From JAGBWK01 sp964544595 (lineage in GTDB: Bacteria; Bacteroidota; Bacteroidia; Bacteroidales; Muribaculaceae), in NCBI GenBank assembly GCA_964544595.1, contig CAZJBM010000022.1:1-50753 (forward strand): DNA of 50,753 nt, written 5' to 3'. A program made the translations under genes and the position numbers. The notes under the pieces are model-generated. The model searched no databases and was not told the DNA's origin. It saw only the letters and a program-made list of their open reading frames with translations. Shown here in pieces: positions 15,150-23,887 of the stretch (positions are counted from its first letter, which is position 1; the number at the start of each line of letters is the position of its first letter).

Positions 15150-17081
15150 ATGTCGATGAGCTTCACTGATGCTGAAATATTAGCCGCGCTTCAACGTTAC
15201 TGGGGATATGACTCCTTTCGTCCGGCTCAGCTTGAGATTATACGCTCGGTGCTTCAGGGCCGCAATGCTATCGGGTTGCTTCCTACCGGAGGAGGCAAGT
15301 CGATAACGTTTCAGGTGCCTACTATGCTGTCCGACGGCCTCACCGTCGTAGTGACGCCGCTGATTTCGCTGATGAAGGACCAGGTCGACAATCTGCGCGA
15401 CCGCGGCATCATGGCAGTGTATCTACATTCTGGGCTTACGCGCCGCGAGCAGCGGCTTGCTTACGACCGCTGCCGCCTCGGCAAAGCGAAGTTTCTATAT
15501 GTGTCGCCTGAGAAGATCCAGTCGAAGTCGTTCATCGACGAGGTGCGATTTTTCAATGTCACCCTTATAGTTGTCGATGAGGCGCACTGTATATCGCAGT
15601 GGGGCTACGATTTCCGCCCCTCATACCTGAAGATACCGTCGCTGCGCAAGCTTTTCCCCGGAGTCACCACCCTGGCGTTGACCGCGTCGGCGACTCCCGA
15701 GGTGATTGCCGATATCGCTGATAAGCTCGAAATCACCGACCCCGACATTCATCGCCTAAGCTTCACCCGCAAGAATATTTCCTACGTGGTGCGTTATTGC
15801 GATTACAAGGAGGGGAAAATCCTCGACATCCTGCAAAAGGTTGGCGGCACGGCCATAGTCTATGTGCGCTCCCGAATACGCACAAAGCAGATTGCCGAAT
15901 TTCTTTCGCGCTCAGGCATTTCGGCTGAGCATTATCATGCCGGCTTGTTCCCTGAAGAGAAAGAGGAGCGGCAAAACCGCTGGAAATCGGGGGAGACGCG
16001 CGTGATTGTCGCCACAAACGCGTTCGGCATGGGCATCGACAAGCCCGATGTGAGGGTGGTTATCCACCACGATTTGCCCTCTTCGCTCGAAGAGTATTAT
16101 CAGGAAGCAGGGCGCGCGGGCCGCGACGGCTTGCCGTCGTTTGCCGTTCTCCTTGCCAATAACCGCGACAAGGCGATGCTGACCCGGCGTTTGAGCGATG
16201 CCTTCCCCCCGAAAGACGCCATACGTCGTATTTATGAGCTTGTGGGCAATTTTCTCAACGTTGGGGTAGGCGAGGGGTATGGCAGCCTGTTTGAGTTCAA
16301 TGTCAACCTCTTCTGCACGCGGTTCAAGTTTATGCCGCAAGTTGTGGTCAGCGCGCTTAACATTCTTACTCAGGCCGGATACATTACCTTCAGCGAGGAG
16401 CTGACCACTCGCTCGCGGGTAATGATGATCATGAATCGCCATGAGCTTTACGATCTGCGTCTGCCGCCCGATGCCGATAGAACTTTGCAATACATCTTGC
16501 GCACCACTACAGGTATTTTCTCTGACTACGAATATATCAACGAGCCGCAAATGGCCGCAAATCTTGGGCTGAGTGAGGAAGCTGTCTATCAGGCGTTGCT
16601 GTTATTGGGGAGGCTCCACGTGCTTCACTACGTGCCTCATCAGAATTCTCCCTACATTTTATATAATACTTCGCGCGAGCTGCCGGGAGAGCTCCTTTTC
16701 CCGATAGAGGTGTATGAGAATCGGCGAAAGCAGATGGCAGTCCGCATAGACGCGATGAAGCGTTTCGCCTTCGACACTGCCGCGTGCCGAGTGAATACGA
16801 TGCTCCGCTACTTCGGCGAGGACCCGAAGGAGCCATGCGGCCAGTGCGACGTGTGTCGGCAACAGCGTAAGCGATCCCGATCGTCAGCGTCGTCGGGAGA
16901 GTCGTTACGCTCCTCCATTCTCTACCTCGCGGGTCAACCCGGCGGCCACACTCTCGACTATATTATCGAGCAGACGGGGCGGCGCGCCGACGAGGTGATT
17001 TCAGAGGCTCGTTTGCTTGTCGACCGAGGGGATATCACGATTGATTTTGAGACAGAATTGGTCGTTAAAAGTGCAAAATAA
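15150..17081 (+). CDS. recQ: ATP-dependent DNA helicase RecQ
   Basis: This 643-residue superfamily 2 helicase unwinds DNA 3'-5' for recombination and fork repair. It shows Walker A in LLPTGGGKSITFQ (about residue 48), DEAH in VVDEAHCISQWGYDF, TASATPEV, the VRSR helicase motif and QEAGRAGRDG (motif VI). The RecQ zinc-binding cysteines are in AACRVNTMLRYFGED and CGQCDVC. A winged-helix region follows. I see no HRDC domain: after the zinc region there is a Ser/Arg-rich linker and a last about 60-residue segment (LDYIIEQTGRRADEV) that resembles another winged helix. Bacteroidetes often carry such shortened RecQ copies, sometimes next to a full-length paralogue. Confidence 0.93.
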   Translation: MSMSFTDAEILAALQRYWGYDSFRPAQLEIIRSVLQGRNAIGLLPTGGGKSITFQVPTMLSDGLTVVVTPLISLMKDQVDNLRDRGIMAVYLHSGLTRREQRLAYDRCRLGKAKFLYVSPEKIQSKSFIDEVRFFNVTLIVVDEAHCISQWGYDFRPSYLKIPSLRKLFPGVTTLALTASATPEVIADIADKLEITDPDIHRLSFTRKNISYVVRYCDYKEGKILDILQKVGGTAIVYVRSRIRTKQIAEFLSRSGISAEHYHAGLFPEEKEERQNRWKSGETRVIVATNAFGMGIDKPDVRVVIHHDLPSSLEEYYQEAGRAGRDGLPSFAVLLANNRDKAMLTRRLSDAFPPKDAIRRIYELVGNFLNVGVGEGYGSLFEFNVNLFCTRFKFMPQVVVSALNILTQAGYITFSEELTTRSRVMMIMNRHELYDLRLPPDADRTLQYILRTTTGIFSDYEYINEPQMAANLGLSEEAVYQALLLLGRLHVLHYVPHQNSPYILYNTSRELPGELLFPIEVYENRRKQMAVRIDAMKRFAFDTAACRVNTMLRYFGEDPKEPCGQCDVCRQQRKRSRSSASSGESLRSSILYLAGQPGGHTLDYIIEQTGRRADEVISEARLLVDRGDITIDFETELVVKSAK

Positions 17082-17246
17082 TCGAAAAAAATGGTGCAAA
17101 AATGCGCGAAAATGCGCGAAAAGTGCCGCTTTTTTAACAAAAAATGCGCGTATTAACGCATTTTTTGCTCTTAAATAACATACTTTAATCAATTTTTAAC
17201 CTCTTCGCGTTGACTTTTTGCGCGGTTTCGTTGTTATAATAGTACA

Positions 17247-17405
17247 ACAACGAGATAATAAGCCCGCAGGACGAAAGTCGCAGGGCGATTATCAATGTTA
17301 TTGCATCCCTCGCCCTAACTACCGGGTAGTGATACTAGGTATTTAGGCTCTCATAAATAAATAGTTGAAACGTGAAGTGAGGACCATCAGGATCCTCACT
17401 TTTCG
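17247..17405 (+). ncRNA. Candidate orphan small RNA with own promoter and terminator
   Basis: In the 391-bp gap between recQ and the convergent DUF2059 gene there is a TTGACT (17210-17215) and TATAAT (17235-17240) pair, 19 nt apart. It is followed by the hairpin 17254-17293 (GATAAT/ATTATC outer stem, GCCC/GGGC, GNRA-type GAAA loop), a small ACTAC/GTAGT hairpin, and a terminator hairpin at 17375-17401. AGGGCGA inside the first hairpin can also pair with TCGCCCT about 20 nt downstream, so two folds exclude each other. No gene follows on the plus strand. The promoter type is unusual for Bacteroidetes, which lowers confidence. Confidence 0.4.
17375..17401 (+). terminator. Intrinsic terminator
   Basis: AAGTGAGGA (17375-17383) pairs perfectly with TCCTCACTT (17393-17401), with a 9-nt loop and TTTT overlapping the end. 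It could end the candidate RNA described above or read-through from recQ. Confidence 0.65.
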
Positions 17406-17472
17406 TATATACGCGTAGTTATTTAATCGCGTGAATGAGCTTTCGGAAGTCTCCGATTCGCCATGTTACGCG

Positions 17473-17910
17473 TCAGCGCACGATGTATTTCATGACTACG
17501 GATGAGAATTCCGATTCATATTTTTGCGTGCCGGCGAGCGCGTCGCGATTTATCTCAGGGAGGTACTTGGTGAGTTTTTTGCCGAGCGGGGAGTCGTAGA
17601 ATTCGAGCATCTGGCGAATCTCGTCGAGACTGAAATACTTCGCGTAGATAGCGGCGAAATCATCGACCATGCCGTCCCACACGTTGCCAATCATTATGTT
17701 GACCACTTGGGCCGTAGGAATCGTGAATTTCAGGCCCATATTGCTGTAGGTGGTGGTAAGTGTTTCTTCAGTTATTTGTCGGACGTTGGTAAGGGTGAGC
17801 AATTCAGCGACCGCGTTTCTGTATGCGGGAGTTATGGTCTGAGCTTTAGTAGAGAATGATACGGAGGCGAAGATTAATGCGGTAACGAAGATGTGAATCA
17901 GTTTTTTCAT
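17473..17910 (-). CDS. DUF2059 domain protein, exported
   Basis: This 145-residue protein has a signal peptide (MKKLIHIFVTALIFASVSFSTKAQ, shown in part; cleavage likely after AKA). The rest is a helical DUF2059 domain with the typical FSLDEIRQMLEFYDSPLGKK signature (about residues 93-112). Members are periplasmic, of unknown function. It lies downstream of the ribosomal protein operon on the same strand, separated by about 115 bp, and is probably transcribed separately. Confidence 0.85.
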   Translation of the reverse strand: MKKLIHIFVTALIFASVSFSTKAQTITPAYRNAVAELLTLTNVRQITEETLTTTYSNMGLKFTIPTAQVVNIMIGNVWDGMVDDFAAIYAKYFSLDEIRQMLEFYDSPLGKKLTKYLPEINRDALAGTQKYESEFSSVVMKYIVR

Positions 17911-18024
17911 AATGAATTGAGAATTTTGATCAAAGAGTGAATTAAAGAAATGGCGGGGAGAGCTGATAGCTCCTCCCGCCTTGTATACGGTGATAGAAAA
18001 GATCGTCGTAAAGTGGGTCGAAGA

Positions 18025-18174
18025 TTATTTGAGGGCGTCCTTGACAGCGTCGTTGGGCACCATTTCTTCTTTGAACATATAAGCGCCGGTTTTGGGCGAT
18101 TTAACCATCTTGATCACCTTGCTGTAGGTGCGGCCTTCACCTTTCTGAAGTGAGGCGACTGTTTTCTTTGCCAT
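18025..18174 (-). CDS. DUF4295 small basic protein, ribosome-associated neighbourhood
   Basis: A 49-residue ORF starts MAKKTVASLQKGEGRTYSKV and ends NDAVKDALK, highly basic. It matches the Bacteroidetes-specific DUF4295 family, which is regularly encoded right after rpmG. Here it follows rpmG by 6 bp on the same strand, completing rpmB-rpmG-DUF4295. A ribosomal role is inferred from this conserved location, not shown by the sequence. Confidence 0.88.
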   Translation of the reverse strand: MAKKTVASLQKGEGRTYSKVIKMVKSPKTGAYMFKEEMVPNDAVKDALK

Positions 18175-18180
18175 ATTCTA

Positions 18181-18369
18181 TTATTTTATTTCTTTGTGGA
18201 TGGTTACACGTTTGAGGATGGGGTTGTATTTTCTGAGTTCAAGACGCTCAGTGGTGTTTTTGCGGTTCTTGGTAGTGATATAGCGCGAAGTGCCGGGCAT
18301 ACCACTTGCTTTGTGCTCGGTACATTCGAGTATTACCTGCACGCGATTACCTTTTGCTTTCTTTGCCAT
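18181..18369 (-). CDS. rpmG: 50S ribosomal protein L33
   Basis: This 62-residue protein is bL33 (MAKKAKGNRVQVILECTEHK, then the TSRYITTKNRKNTTERLELRK core). It has a single cysteine, so it is the zinc-free form. It lies 6 bp after rpmB and 6 bp before the DUF4295 gene, a typical tight operon. Confidence 0.97.
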   Translation of the reverse strand: MAKKAKGNRVQVILECTEHKASGMPGTSRYITTKNRKNTTERLELRKYNPILKRVTIHKEIK

Positions 18370-18375
18370 GGCTGA

Positions 18376-18633
18376 TTAATATTCTACAGATTTGATTTCA
18401 GTTAAATAACCCTTGGCGGCAGCTTGCTTGATAGCTGCGTCGAGGCCGAGCTTGTTGATTGTGCGCAGACCTGCGGCTGAGATAGTGAGTGAGATCCAAG
18501 TGTCTTGTTCAACCCAATAGAATTTTTTGTTGAACAGGTTGACATAGAAGCGACGTTTGGTGCGACGCTTAGAGTGCGATACGTTGTTTCCCGTCATCGC
18601 TTGCTTGCCTGTAATTTGACAAATCTTTGACAT
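18376..18633 (-). CDS. rpmB: 50S ribosomal protein L28
   Basis: This 85-residue protein is bL28: MSKICQITGKQAMTGNNVSH, SKRRTKRRFYVNL, then the WISLTISAAGLRTINKLG core. It is the first gene of the small ribosomal operon and has a full consensus promoter about 130 bp upstream with a hairpin in the leader. Confidence 0.97.
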   Translation of the reverse strand: MSKICQITGKQAMTGNNVSHSKRRTKRRFYVNLFNKKFYWVEQDTWISLTISAAGLRTINKLGLDAAIKQAAAKGYLTEIKSVEY

Positions 18634-18710
18634 GGCCGTTAGTGTTATTTATTGCTTTTTCTTTTATAATTTCTTGAATGTTTCGGGCCTCGGCGCAGTC
18701 TCATATCGCG

Positions 18711-18733
18711 CGGCGAACGCATCATTTTCGCCG
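18711..18733 (-). promoter_or_regulatory. Hairpin in the rpmB leader
   Basis: CGGCGAA (18711-18717) pairs perfectly with TTCGCCG (18727-18733), 7 bp with a 9-nt loop. It lies about 25 nt after the predicted transcript start, in a leader of about 125 nt. It could be a ribosomal protein autoregulation site; this is inference. Confidence 0.35.
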
Positions 18734-18763
18734 GCTTTCAGGGTCGGGTCGCAAAACAGAGTG

Positions 18764-18795
18764 CAAAGTAAGCTATTTTTCTGATAATTGCCAAA
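18764..18795 (-). promoter_or_regulatory. Promoter of the rpmB-rpmG-DUF4295 operon
   Basis: On the minus strand TTTG (CAAA at 18792-18795) is followed by exactly 20 nt and TTACTTTGC (18771-18763). TTnnTTTGC is a common strong variant of the Bacteroidetes -7 box. Confidence 0.7.
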
Positions 18796-18897
18796 TTTTT
18801 ACACTCTTAATTGCTTTCGGGCTTCCGAAAAATTAATTTTTATTAACATAACGAGATATTTGGCTCGATAAGTTGCGTGATATTTATATAAATAATG

Positions 18898-18905
18898 TAA
18901 CTTCG
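18898..18905 (+). promoter_or_regulatory. -7 box upstream of nadE
   Basis: TAACTTCGC fits TAnnTTYG. A TTG lies about 22 nt upstream. The 340-bp gap between rpmB and nadE therefore holds two divergent promoters. Confidence 0.5.
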
Positions 18906-18973
18906 CAAAGTGATTTCGAGGCCTACGCGCCACGGAAGCTTAATTTTATTCAACCTCATATTATACCCTGAAG

Positions 18974-20941
18974 GTGAAACACGGTTTTTTCAGAGTCGCG
19001 GCGGCCATTCCGAGTGTGAAGGTTGCCGATGTGGATTATAATATCAACAGTATCTTAACTTTGGCTTGCGAGGCCGATGCGATGCGCGCGCGTATCGTTG
19101 TGTTCCCGGAGATGAGCGTCACGGGCTACACGTGCGGCGATCTATTTCACAATTCGGCTCTCATTAAGCGCTCTCAGGAGGGCTTGCGGCGCCTATGCGA
19201 TCAGACGGCCAATCTCGACACCGCCCTTATCGTTGGCGCGCCTTATCTTGAGAACGGCAACCTATACAATGCCGCATACATTATATATAAGGGCTCAATC
19301 GAGGGGATAGTGGCGAAGACTTATCTCCCCGACTATAACGAATTTTACGAGAAGCGCTGGTTTCGCCCCGCTGCCGACGACTTGCGCAAGTCGCTGTTTA
19401 CGATCGACGGCGTGGAATTCGGCGTGGAGATTTGCGAGGACCTTTGGGCTCCGATTCCTCCGTCGAGCACCCTCGCTATGGCCGGCGCCGAAATTATTTT
19501 CAACCTATCGGCCTCCGACGATATTATCGGAAAGTATGCTTATCTGCGCAAACTCGTTGAGCAGCAGTCGGCGCGCTGTATTGCCGCTTACGTATACGCC
19601 GGCGCCGGATTCGGCGAATCCTCAACCGATCTCGTGTTTGACGGGAAAGCGCTTATCGCGGAGAATGGCGCCATTCTCTCCGAAGCAAAGCGATGGATTT
19701 CGACCCCTCAGCTGATAGTCAACGACATAGATGTCGATGCGCTGCGCCGCGACCGCATGCATATCAACACATTCGCCGACTGCGCTGCCCGCAATGAAGC
19801 GGATATGTCGGTACGCCCGATCGACCGCCAATTCAATATCGACGCTCTCGCCAACTCGGCCGACAGCGGGGTGGTTGATATTTCAGACCTCTTTGTCAAG
19901 AAATCGCTCTCAGGCGACGACACCGACGCTCCCGATCTGCTGCGCGAGGTCAACCCTACTCCCTTCGTTCCGGCCTCCGACGAGCATATTACCGAGCGAT
20001 GCGACGAAATCATCAATATACAGGTAGCCGGGCTGGCGCAGCGATTGAACTCCACCAATACCCGCAAGCTTGTGGTCGGCATATCGGGCGGCCTCGACTC
20101 GACGCTCGCACTTCTTGTGGCCGCAAAGACCTTCGACCGACTCGGCCTTGACCGCAAGGGTATCATCGGCGTCACTATGCCGGGATTCGGCACAACTGGG
20201 CGAACCTATAACAACGCGCTGACAATGATGCGCACGCTGGGGGTGACTGTCCGCGAAATCCCTATCGCCGACGCTGTAAATCTTCATTTCAGAGATATAG
20301 GCCACGATGCGGCGGTAACCGATGTGACGTATGAAAACTCGCAGGCACGCGAGCGCACCCAGATACTGATGGATGTCGCCAATCAGGTCGGCGGCATGGT
20401 GCTCGGAACCGGCGATCTCTCAGAGCTGGCTCTCGGATGGGCCACCTACAATGGCGACCATATGTCGATGTACGGAGTCAACGCCGGGGTGCCTAAAACG
20501 CTTGTCAAGTATCTTGTGCGTAACTTCGCCGATTCGTCGGCCAACGAAGAGGAGCGCGAGGCTCTGCTCGACGTGATCGACACGCCTATCTCCCCTGAGC
20601 TGACCCCCGCTTCGGAGGACGGCGACATCAAGCAGAAAACCGAAGATCTCGTCGGCCCTTATGAGCTCCACGACTTCTTCCTTTACTATACGCTTCGCTA
20701 CGGTTTTAGCCCTAAGAAAATTTACTATCTCGCGACTAAAGCCTTCCCGGGGCGTATGCCAGAGGAAATCAAGCATTGGCTTAAAACATTCTGCCGCAGA
20801 TTTTTCAATCAGCAGTTCAAGCGGTCTTGTCTACCCGACGGTCCGAAGGTAGGCAGCGTGTGCCTCTCGCCCCGCGGCGACTGGCGTATGCCCTCCGACG
20901 CGTCATCGGCCCTCTGGCTCCGCGAATGTGACGAATTATGA
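18974..20941 (+). CDS. nadE: Glutamine-dependent NAD+ synthetase
   Basis: This 655-residue two-domain protein makes NAD+ from nicotinate adenine dinucleotide using glutamine nitrogen. The N-terminal nitrilase-type glutaminase domain (about 1-290) has the triad Glu in VFPEMSVTGYTCGD, Lys in AKTYLPDYNEFYE and Cys in EICEDLWAP. The synthetase domain (about 330-650) has the ATP P-loop GISGGLDSTLAL and MVLGTGDLSELALGW. The start is GTG at 18974; no ATG gives the complete first beta strand. Length is normal for the bacterial fused form. The next gene's possible ATG overlaps its stop. Confidence 0.95.
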   Translation: MKHGFFRVAAAIPSVKVADVDYNINSILTLACEADAMRARIVVFPEMSVTGYTCGDLFHNSALIKRSQEGLRRLCDQTANLDTALIVGAPYLENGNLYNAAYIIYKGSIEGIVAKTYLPDYNEFYEKRWFRPAADDLRKSLFTIDGVEFGVEICEDLWAPIPPSSTLAMAGAEIIFNLSASDDIIGKYAYLRKLVEQQSARCIAAYVYAGAGFGESSTDLVFDGKALIAENGAILSEAKRWISTPQLIVNDIDVDALRRDRMHINTFADCAARNEADMSVRPIDRQFNIDALANSADSGVVDISDLFVKKSLSGDDTDAPDLLREVNPTPFVPASDEHITERCDEIINIQVAGLAQRLNSTNTRKLVVGISGGLDSTLALLVAAKTFDRLGLDRKGIIGVTMPGFGTTGRTYNNALTMMRTLGVTVREIPIADAVNLHFRDIGHDAAVTDVTYENSQARERTQILMDVANQVGGMVLGTGDLSELALGWATYNGDHMSMYGVNAGVPKTLVKYLVRNFADSSANEEEREALLDVIDTPISPELTPASEDGDIKQKTEDLVGPYELHDFFLYYTLRYGFSPKKIYYLATKAFPGRMPEEIKHWLKTFCRRFFNQQFKRSCLPDGPKVGSVCLSPRGDWRMPSDASSALWLRECDEL

Positions 20942-20970
20942 TACCCAATTCCCTAAGTGATAATCGCTTT

Positions 20971-22353
20971 ATGAAACGCATCCCGCTCATATTTGCCGTA
21001 TTATTCAGTCTTGCGGTCGAGGCTACTTACGCCCAACACGCGAAATCCTTTGCCGATCTCAGCGACCAGAAAGTCGGGCTTTACAACATAGCCCAATTTC
21101 TCTCCGCGCGCGAAAACCTCTACTATAAGGACGAGAAGGGGAAACTGAAAAAAATAAAGACCAAAAAGAAAGACGCGTTTAACGCAGACTTTCTTCAGGC
21201 TCCTAACGCGCTGAAATTCTGGTCGGAAATCGTAGTTGACGGCAAGCGGTATATGCCTATGACAGCCTCCGGGGGCAATAATTTTTACCTGCTAATCGAC
21301 GCGGACGCTATGCGCGTGTTGTTGCCGGCGGCCGTGTCGCTGAGCGAGTATGAGCAGCGACTCCCCGAGGTGTCTGACAGCAGAGCTTACATTTTTAATA
21401 AAAAATATCTGCCTGGCTCGGATTCTTATACCGATAAATACACGCCTGTAGAGTGGAAAGGCGTGAGGCTTTCGAGCGACCTGGCTAATCCTGTAATATG
21501 GGATATAGATGTCAACGGCCTCTCAGACAGCGGTTCGCTGGCCGAAATCGATTCGCGCCACGCCTTCTTTAGCCGTAAACATTATCTCGCGGATATGGCC
21601 CTTGAGAAGGAGCGTATTGACTCAGTTGCCGACTATGACCCGATTTATTGTAAACTCAACGGCATACTTCCCCGCGACACACCGAACACGGCCTTTGCCT
21701 TCTACGCTCCCGACAATAAGAGTGTGGAAGTGATGACTAACTTCGGTCAGAAACTCATGCCGTTGTCGGGCCTCACCTTCAACGACCCCTCGAAGATAAA
21801 GTTTTTGCAGCAACGAGGCGTCAAAGGTATGCAGACTCGTCGCGGCGTAGCCGCGCATTGCGACTCGATATCGAGCGCTGCGTTTCATCGGCAGCTTGCG
21901 ATCCGCGACTCGCTCGCGGCTGATAGCATTGCCCGCGAGCAAGCCGAAATAGACGATTTCATCAAGAAGCTGAAATCGCGTCAGATTTTCATCTTTGACG
22001 AGGAGTACGCTTATCATAGCTACGGCGGACAGTTCGGAAAGAGGATCGAATTCTACAACTGTTTCCCTAAAACGATTAAATACATAAATATCGTATTCTC
22101 GAGCTATAATGCGGTCTACGACCCGCAGCGCGACGATTTAGGGCGCAATAGCTCGAAATGCAAATGCATCGGGCCGATCGAGCCGGGCAACTTCGGCACG
22201 TATGAATTTGACGATCTGTTTTGGGATAACCGCGATGTGATCAGCTACGTATTCCCCACCTCCATAACATTTGAATTCATGGATGGGACGAAGAAAACGT
22301 TCACGGGGCGCAAGCAGATTGACGCACACCGGTTTTCGGCCCTTGACAAGTGA
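20971..22353 (+). CDS. Exported protein of unknown function
   Basis: The protein (460 residues from this ATG) starts with a clear signal peptide, MKRIPLIFAVLFSLAVEATYA then QHAKSF. An earlier in-frame ATG at 20938 overlaps the nadE stop (ATGA) and would add 11 residues, but it gives an unusual N-region, so I prefer 20971. The body is hydrophilic with basic clusters (KGKLKKIKTKKKDAF). The last about 100 residues are beta-rich, with NCFPKTIKYINIVFSSYNAVYD, shown here only in part as a landmark. That stretch looks like the DUF-type domain that describes an extracellular beta-sandwich, but I do not recognise the family. Confidence 0.7.
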   Translation: MKRIPLIFAVLFSLAVEATYAQHAKSFADLSDQKVGLYNIAQFLSARENLYYKDEKGKLKKIKTKKKDAFNADFLQAPNALKFWSEIVVDGKRYMPMTASGGNNFYLLIDADAMRVLLPAAVSLSEYEQRLPEVSDSRAYIFNKKYLPGSDSYTDKYTPVEWKGVRLSSDLANPVIWDIDVNGLSDSGSLAEIDSRHAFFSRKHYLADMALEKERIDSVADYDPIYCKLNGILPRDTPNTAFAFYAPDNKSVEVMTNFGQKLMPLSGLTFNDPSKIKFLQQRGVKGMQTRRGVAAHCDSISSAAFHRQLAIRDSLAADSIAREQAEIDDFIKKLKSRQIFIFDEEYAYHSYGGQFGKRIEFYNCFPKTIKYINIVFSSYNAVYDPQRDDLGRNSSKCKCIGPIEPGNFGTYEFDDLFWDNRDVISYVFPTSITFEFMDGTKKTFTGRKQIDAHRFSALDK

Positions 22354-22373
22354 CCTTTTTTCGGGCAAAGCTA

Positions 22374-23690
22374 TCAGCGGCGCCGCTTAACGCAAATTGA
22401 GACGATCGTGCAAGCGATCAGTACCCAAGGATAGTAGAGAAATGGCCAGGGGGCGGTAGGGGATAGCCGGGCGATGCCGACGGCCATAAGCGTTTGCGCC
22501 CCATAAGGAATAAGAGCCTGTGTGATGCAAGAGCAGGTGTCGAGCAGCGACGCGCTTTTTCGAGGGGATATGCCGTAGTGCTCGCTGATGTTTTTCGCCA
22601 GCTCGCCGACAGTGATAATCGCCACGGTGTTGTTGGCAGTGCACAGGTTAACGATACTTACCAGCGCCGCAATGCTTGCCTGAGCCCCGCGCGCTCCCCG
22701 GATGCGCGAAGTGAGAGACTGCATGATGTATTTTATTCCTCCCAAAGCTTTTATAAGCCCCAACATTCCGGCGGCCATGAGGGTGATAAGCGTGAGCTGG
22801 CCCATCGACTCCATGCCGTCGCCCATGAAGCCGAACAGATTGAGAATACCATAGCCGAGCCATAGACCTTGAACGAGCGAGGTAACGATGCCGAGCGAAA
22901 GCACCACCATGACGTTAATGCCAGCGATAGCGCACACAATCACTACCAGATAGGGGAGTATCAACCAGGGGGAAGCATCGGAAGGCGCGGCGAGGCTCAG
23001 CCCGTCGAATCCTATCACCATATAGAGCAACAGCGTTATGCAAGCGGCGGGAACGACTATGAGTACATTGGCCCGGAATTTGTCGCGCATATCGCATCCC
23101 TGAGTACGCGTGGCGGCGATAGTGGTGTCGGAAATGAACGACAGGTTGTCGCCAAAAAACGCCCCGCCCAACACCACGGCGGCCAAAAACGGCGTTGTGA
23201 CCGGGTCATTCCCCGTCATTTCGACAACAAGGGGCGTCAGCGCGACAACCGTGCCTACCGAAGTGCCCACGGCAAGCGAAATTAGGCACGCCGACAGGAA
23301 CAACCCCGGAACGATCAACTGCTCCGGCATATATCTCAGCGCGAAGCTCACTGTGGCTTCGGCTGAGCCGGTCATTTTGGCGAGCGCGGCAAACGCTCCC
23401 GCAAGAATGAAAATCCATATCATATACATCACGTTGGACGAACCGGCCTCGGCCGAGAAGATTTCGATACGTCGCAGCAGCGGGGTGCCCCGCATTATTA
23501 TCACAGCCCATGCTGAGGCAATGAGAAGCGCGACTATTATCGGCATCTTGTAGAAATCGCCTATGACGATAGACACGACTAAGTAGATAAGCAGAAATAC
23601 AGCGATTGGCGACACGGCCAATAATCCGCGGCTCGCGGAAACGCGCGCGCCGCCGTTGAGTGATGAATTGTCGATCTGATGCTCTGACAT
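22374..23690 (-). CDS. NhaC-family Na+/H+ antiporter-like transporter
   Basis: This 438-residue protein has about 10-12 predicted membrane helices. The core repeats carry SLAVGTSVGTVVALTPLV and VVLGGAFFGDNLSFISDTT, the FGDNxSPxSDTT-like signature of the NhaC/ion-transporter superfamily, and a mirrored AALVSIVNLCTANNTVAII in the second half. It likely exchanges Na+ for H+ or an organic substrate across the inner membrane. The 3' end converges on the preceding gene with only 20 bp between stops. Confidence 0.88.
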   Translation of the reverse strand: MSEHQIDNSSLNGGARVSASRGLLAVSPIAVFLLIYLVVSIVIGDFYKMPIIVALLIASAWAVIIMRGTPLLRRIEIFSAEAGSSNVMYMIWIFILAGAFAALAKMTGSAEATVSFALRYMPEQLIVPGLFLSACLISLAVGTSVGTVVALTPLVVEMTGNDPVTTPFLAAVVLGGAFFGDNLSFISDTTIAATRTQGCDMRDKFRANVLIVVPAACITLLLYMVIGFDGLSLAAPSDASPWLILPYLVVIVCAIAGINVMVVLSLGIVTSLVQGLWLGYGILNLFGFMGDGMESMGQLTLITLMAAGMLGLIKALGGIKYIMQSLTSRIRGARGAQASIAALVSIVNLCTANNTVAIITVGELAKNISEHYGISPRKSASLLDTCSCITQALIPYGAQTLMAVGIARLSPTAPWPFLYYPWVLIACTIVSICVKRRR

Positions 23691-23800
23691 TAATATTGCA
23701 GTATTGGTTTTTCCGGCGCGAAGTTACGAAATAGTTTCGTCGCGATAATCCTTGCCGTCAAAAAAGTCATTTTTTTGGCGGTTTTTTAGCGTCGAATGAT

Positions 23801-23808
23801 TATATTCG
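23801..23808 (+). promoter_or_regulatory. -7 box for pta-ackA
   Basis: TATATTCGC fits TAnnTTYG and lies about 80 bp before the pta start. A TTTG (23774-23777) is 23 nt upstream, slightly long. Confidence 0.5.
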
Positions 23809-23887
23809 CGTTGCGTTAAAAGATAAAACCTGAACAGTTTTTCATTATCTTCAGCCAATAACCTCTAAATCTATAACATACTTCGTT

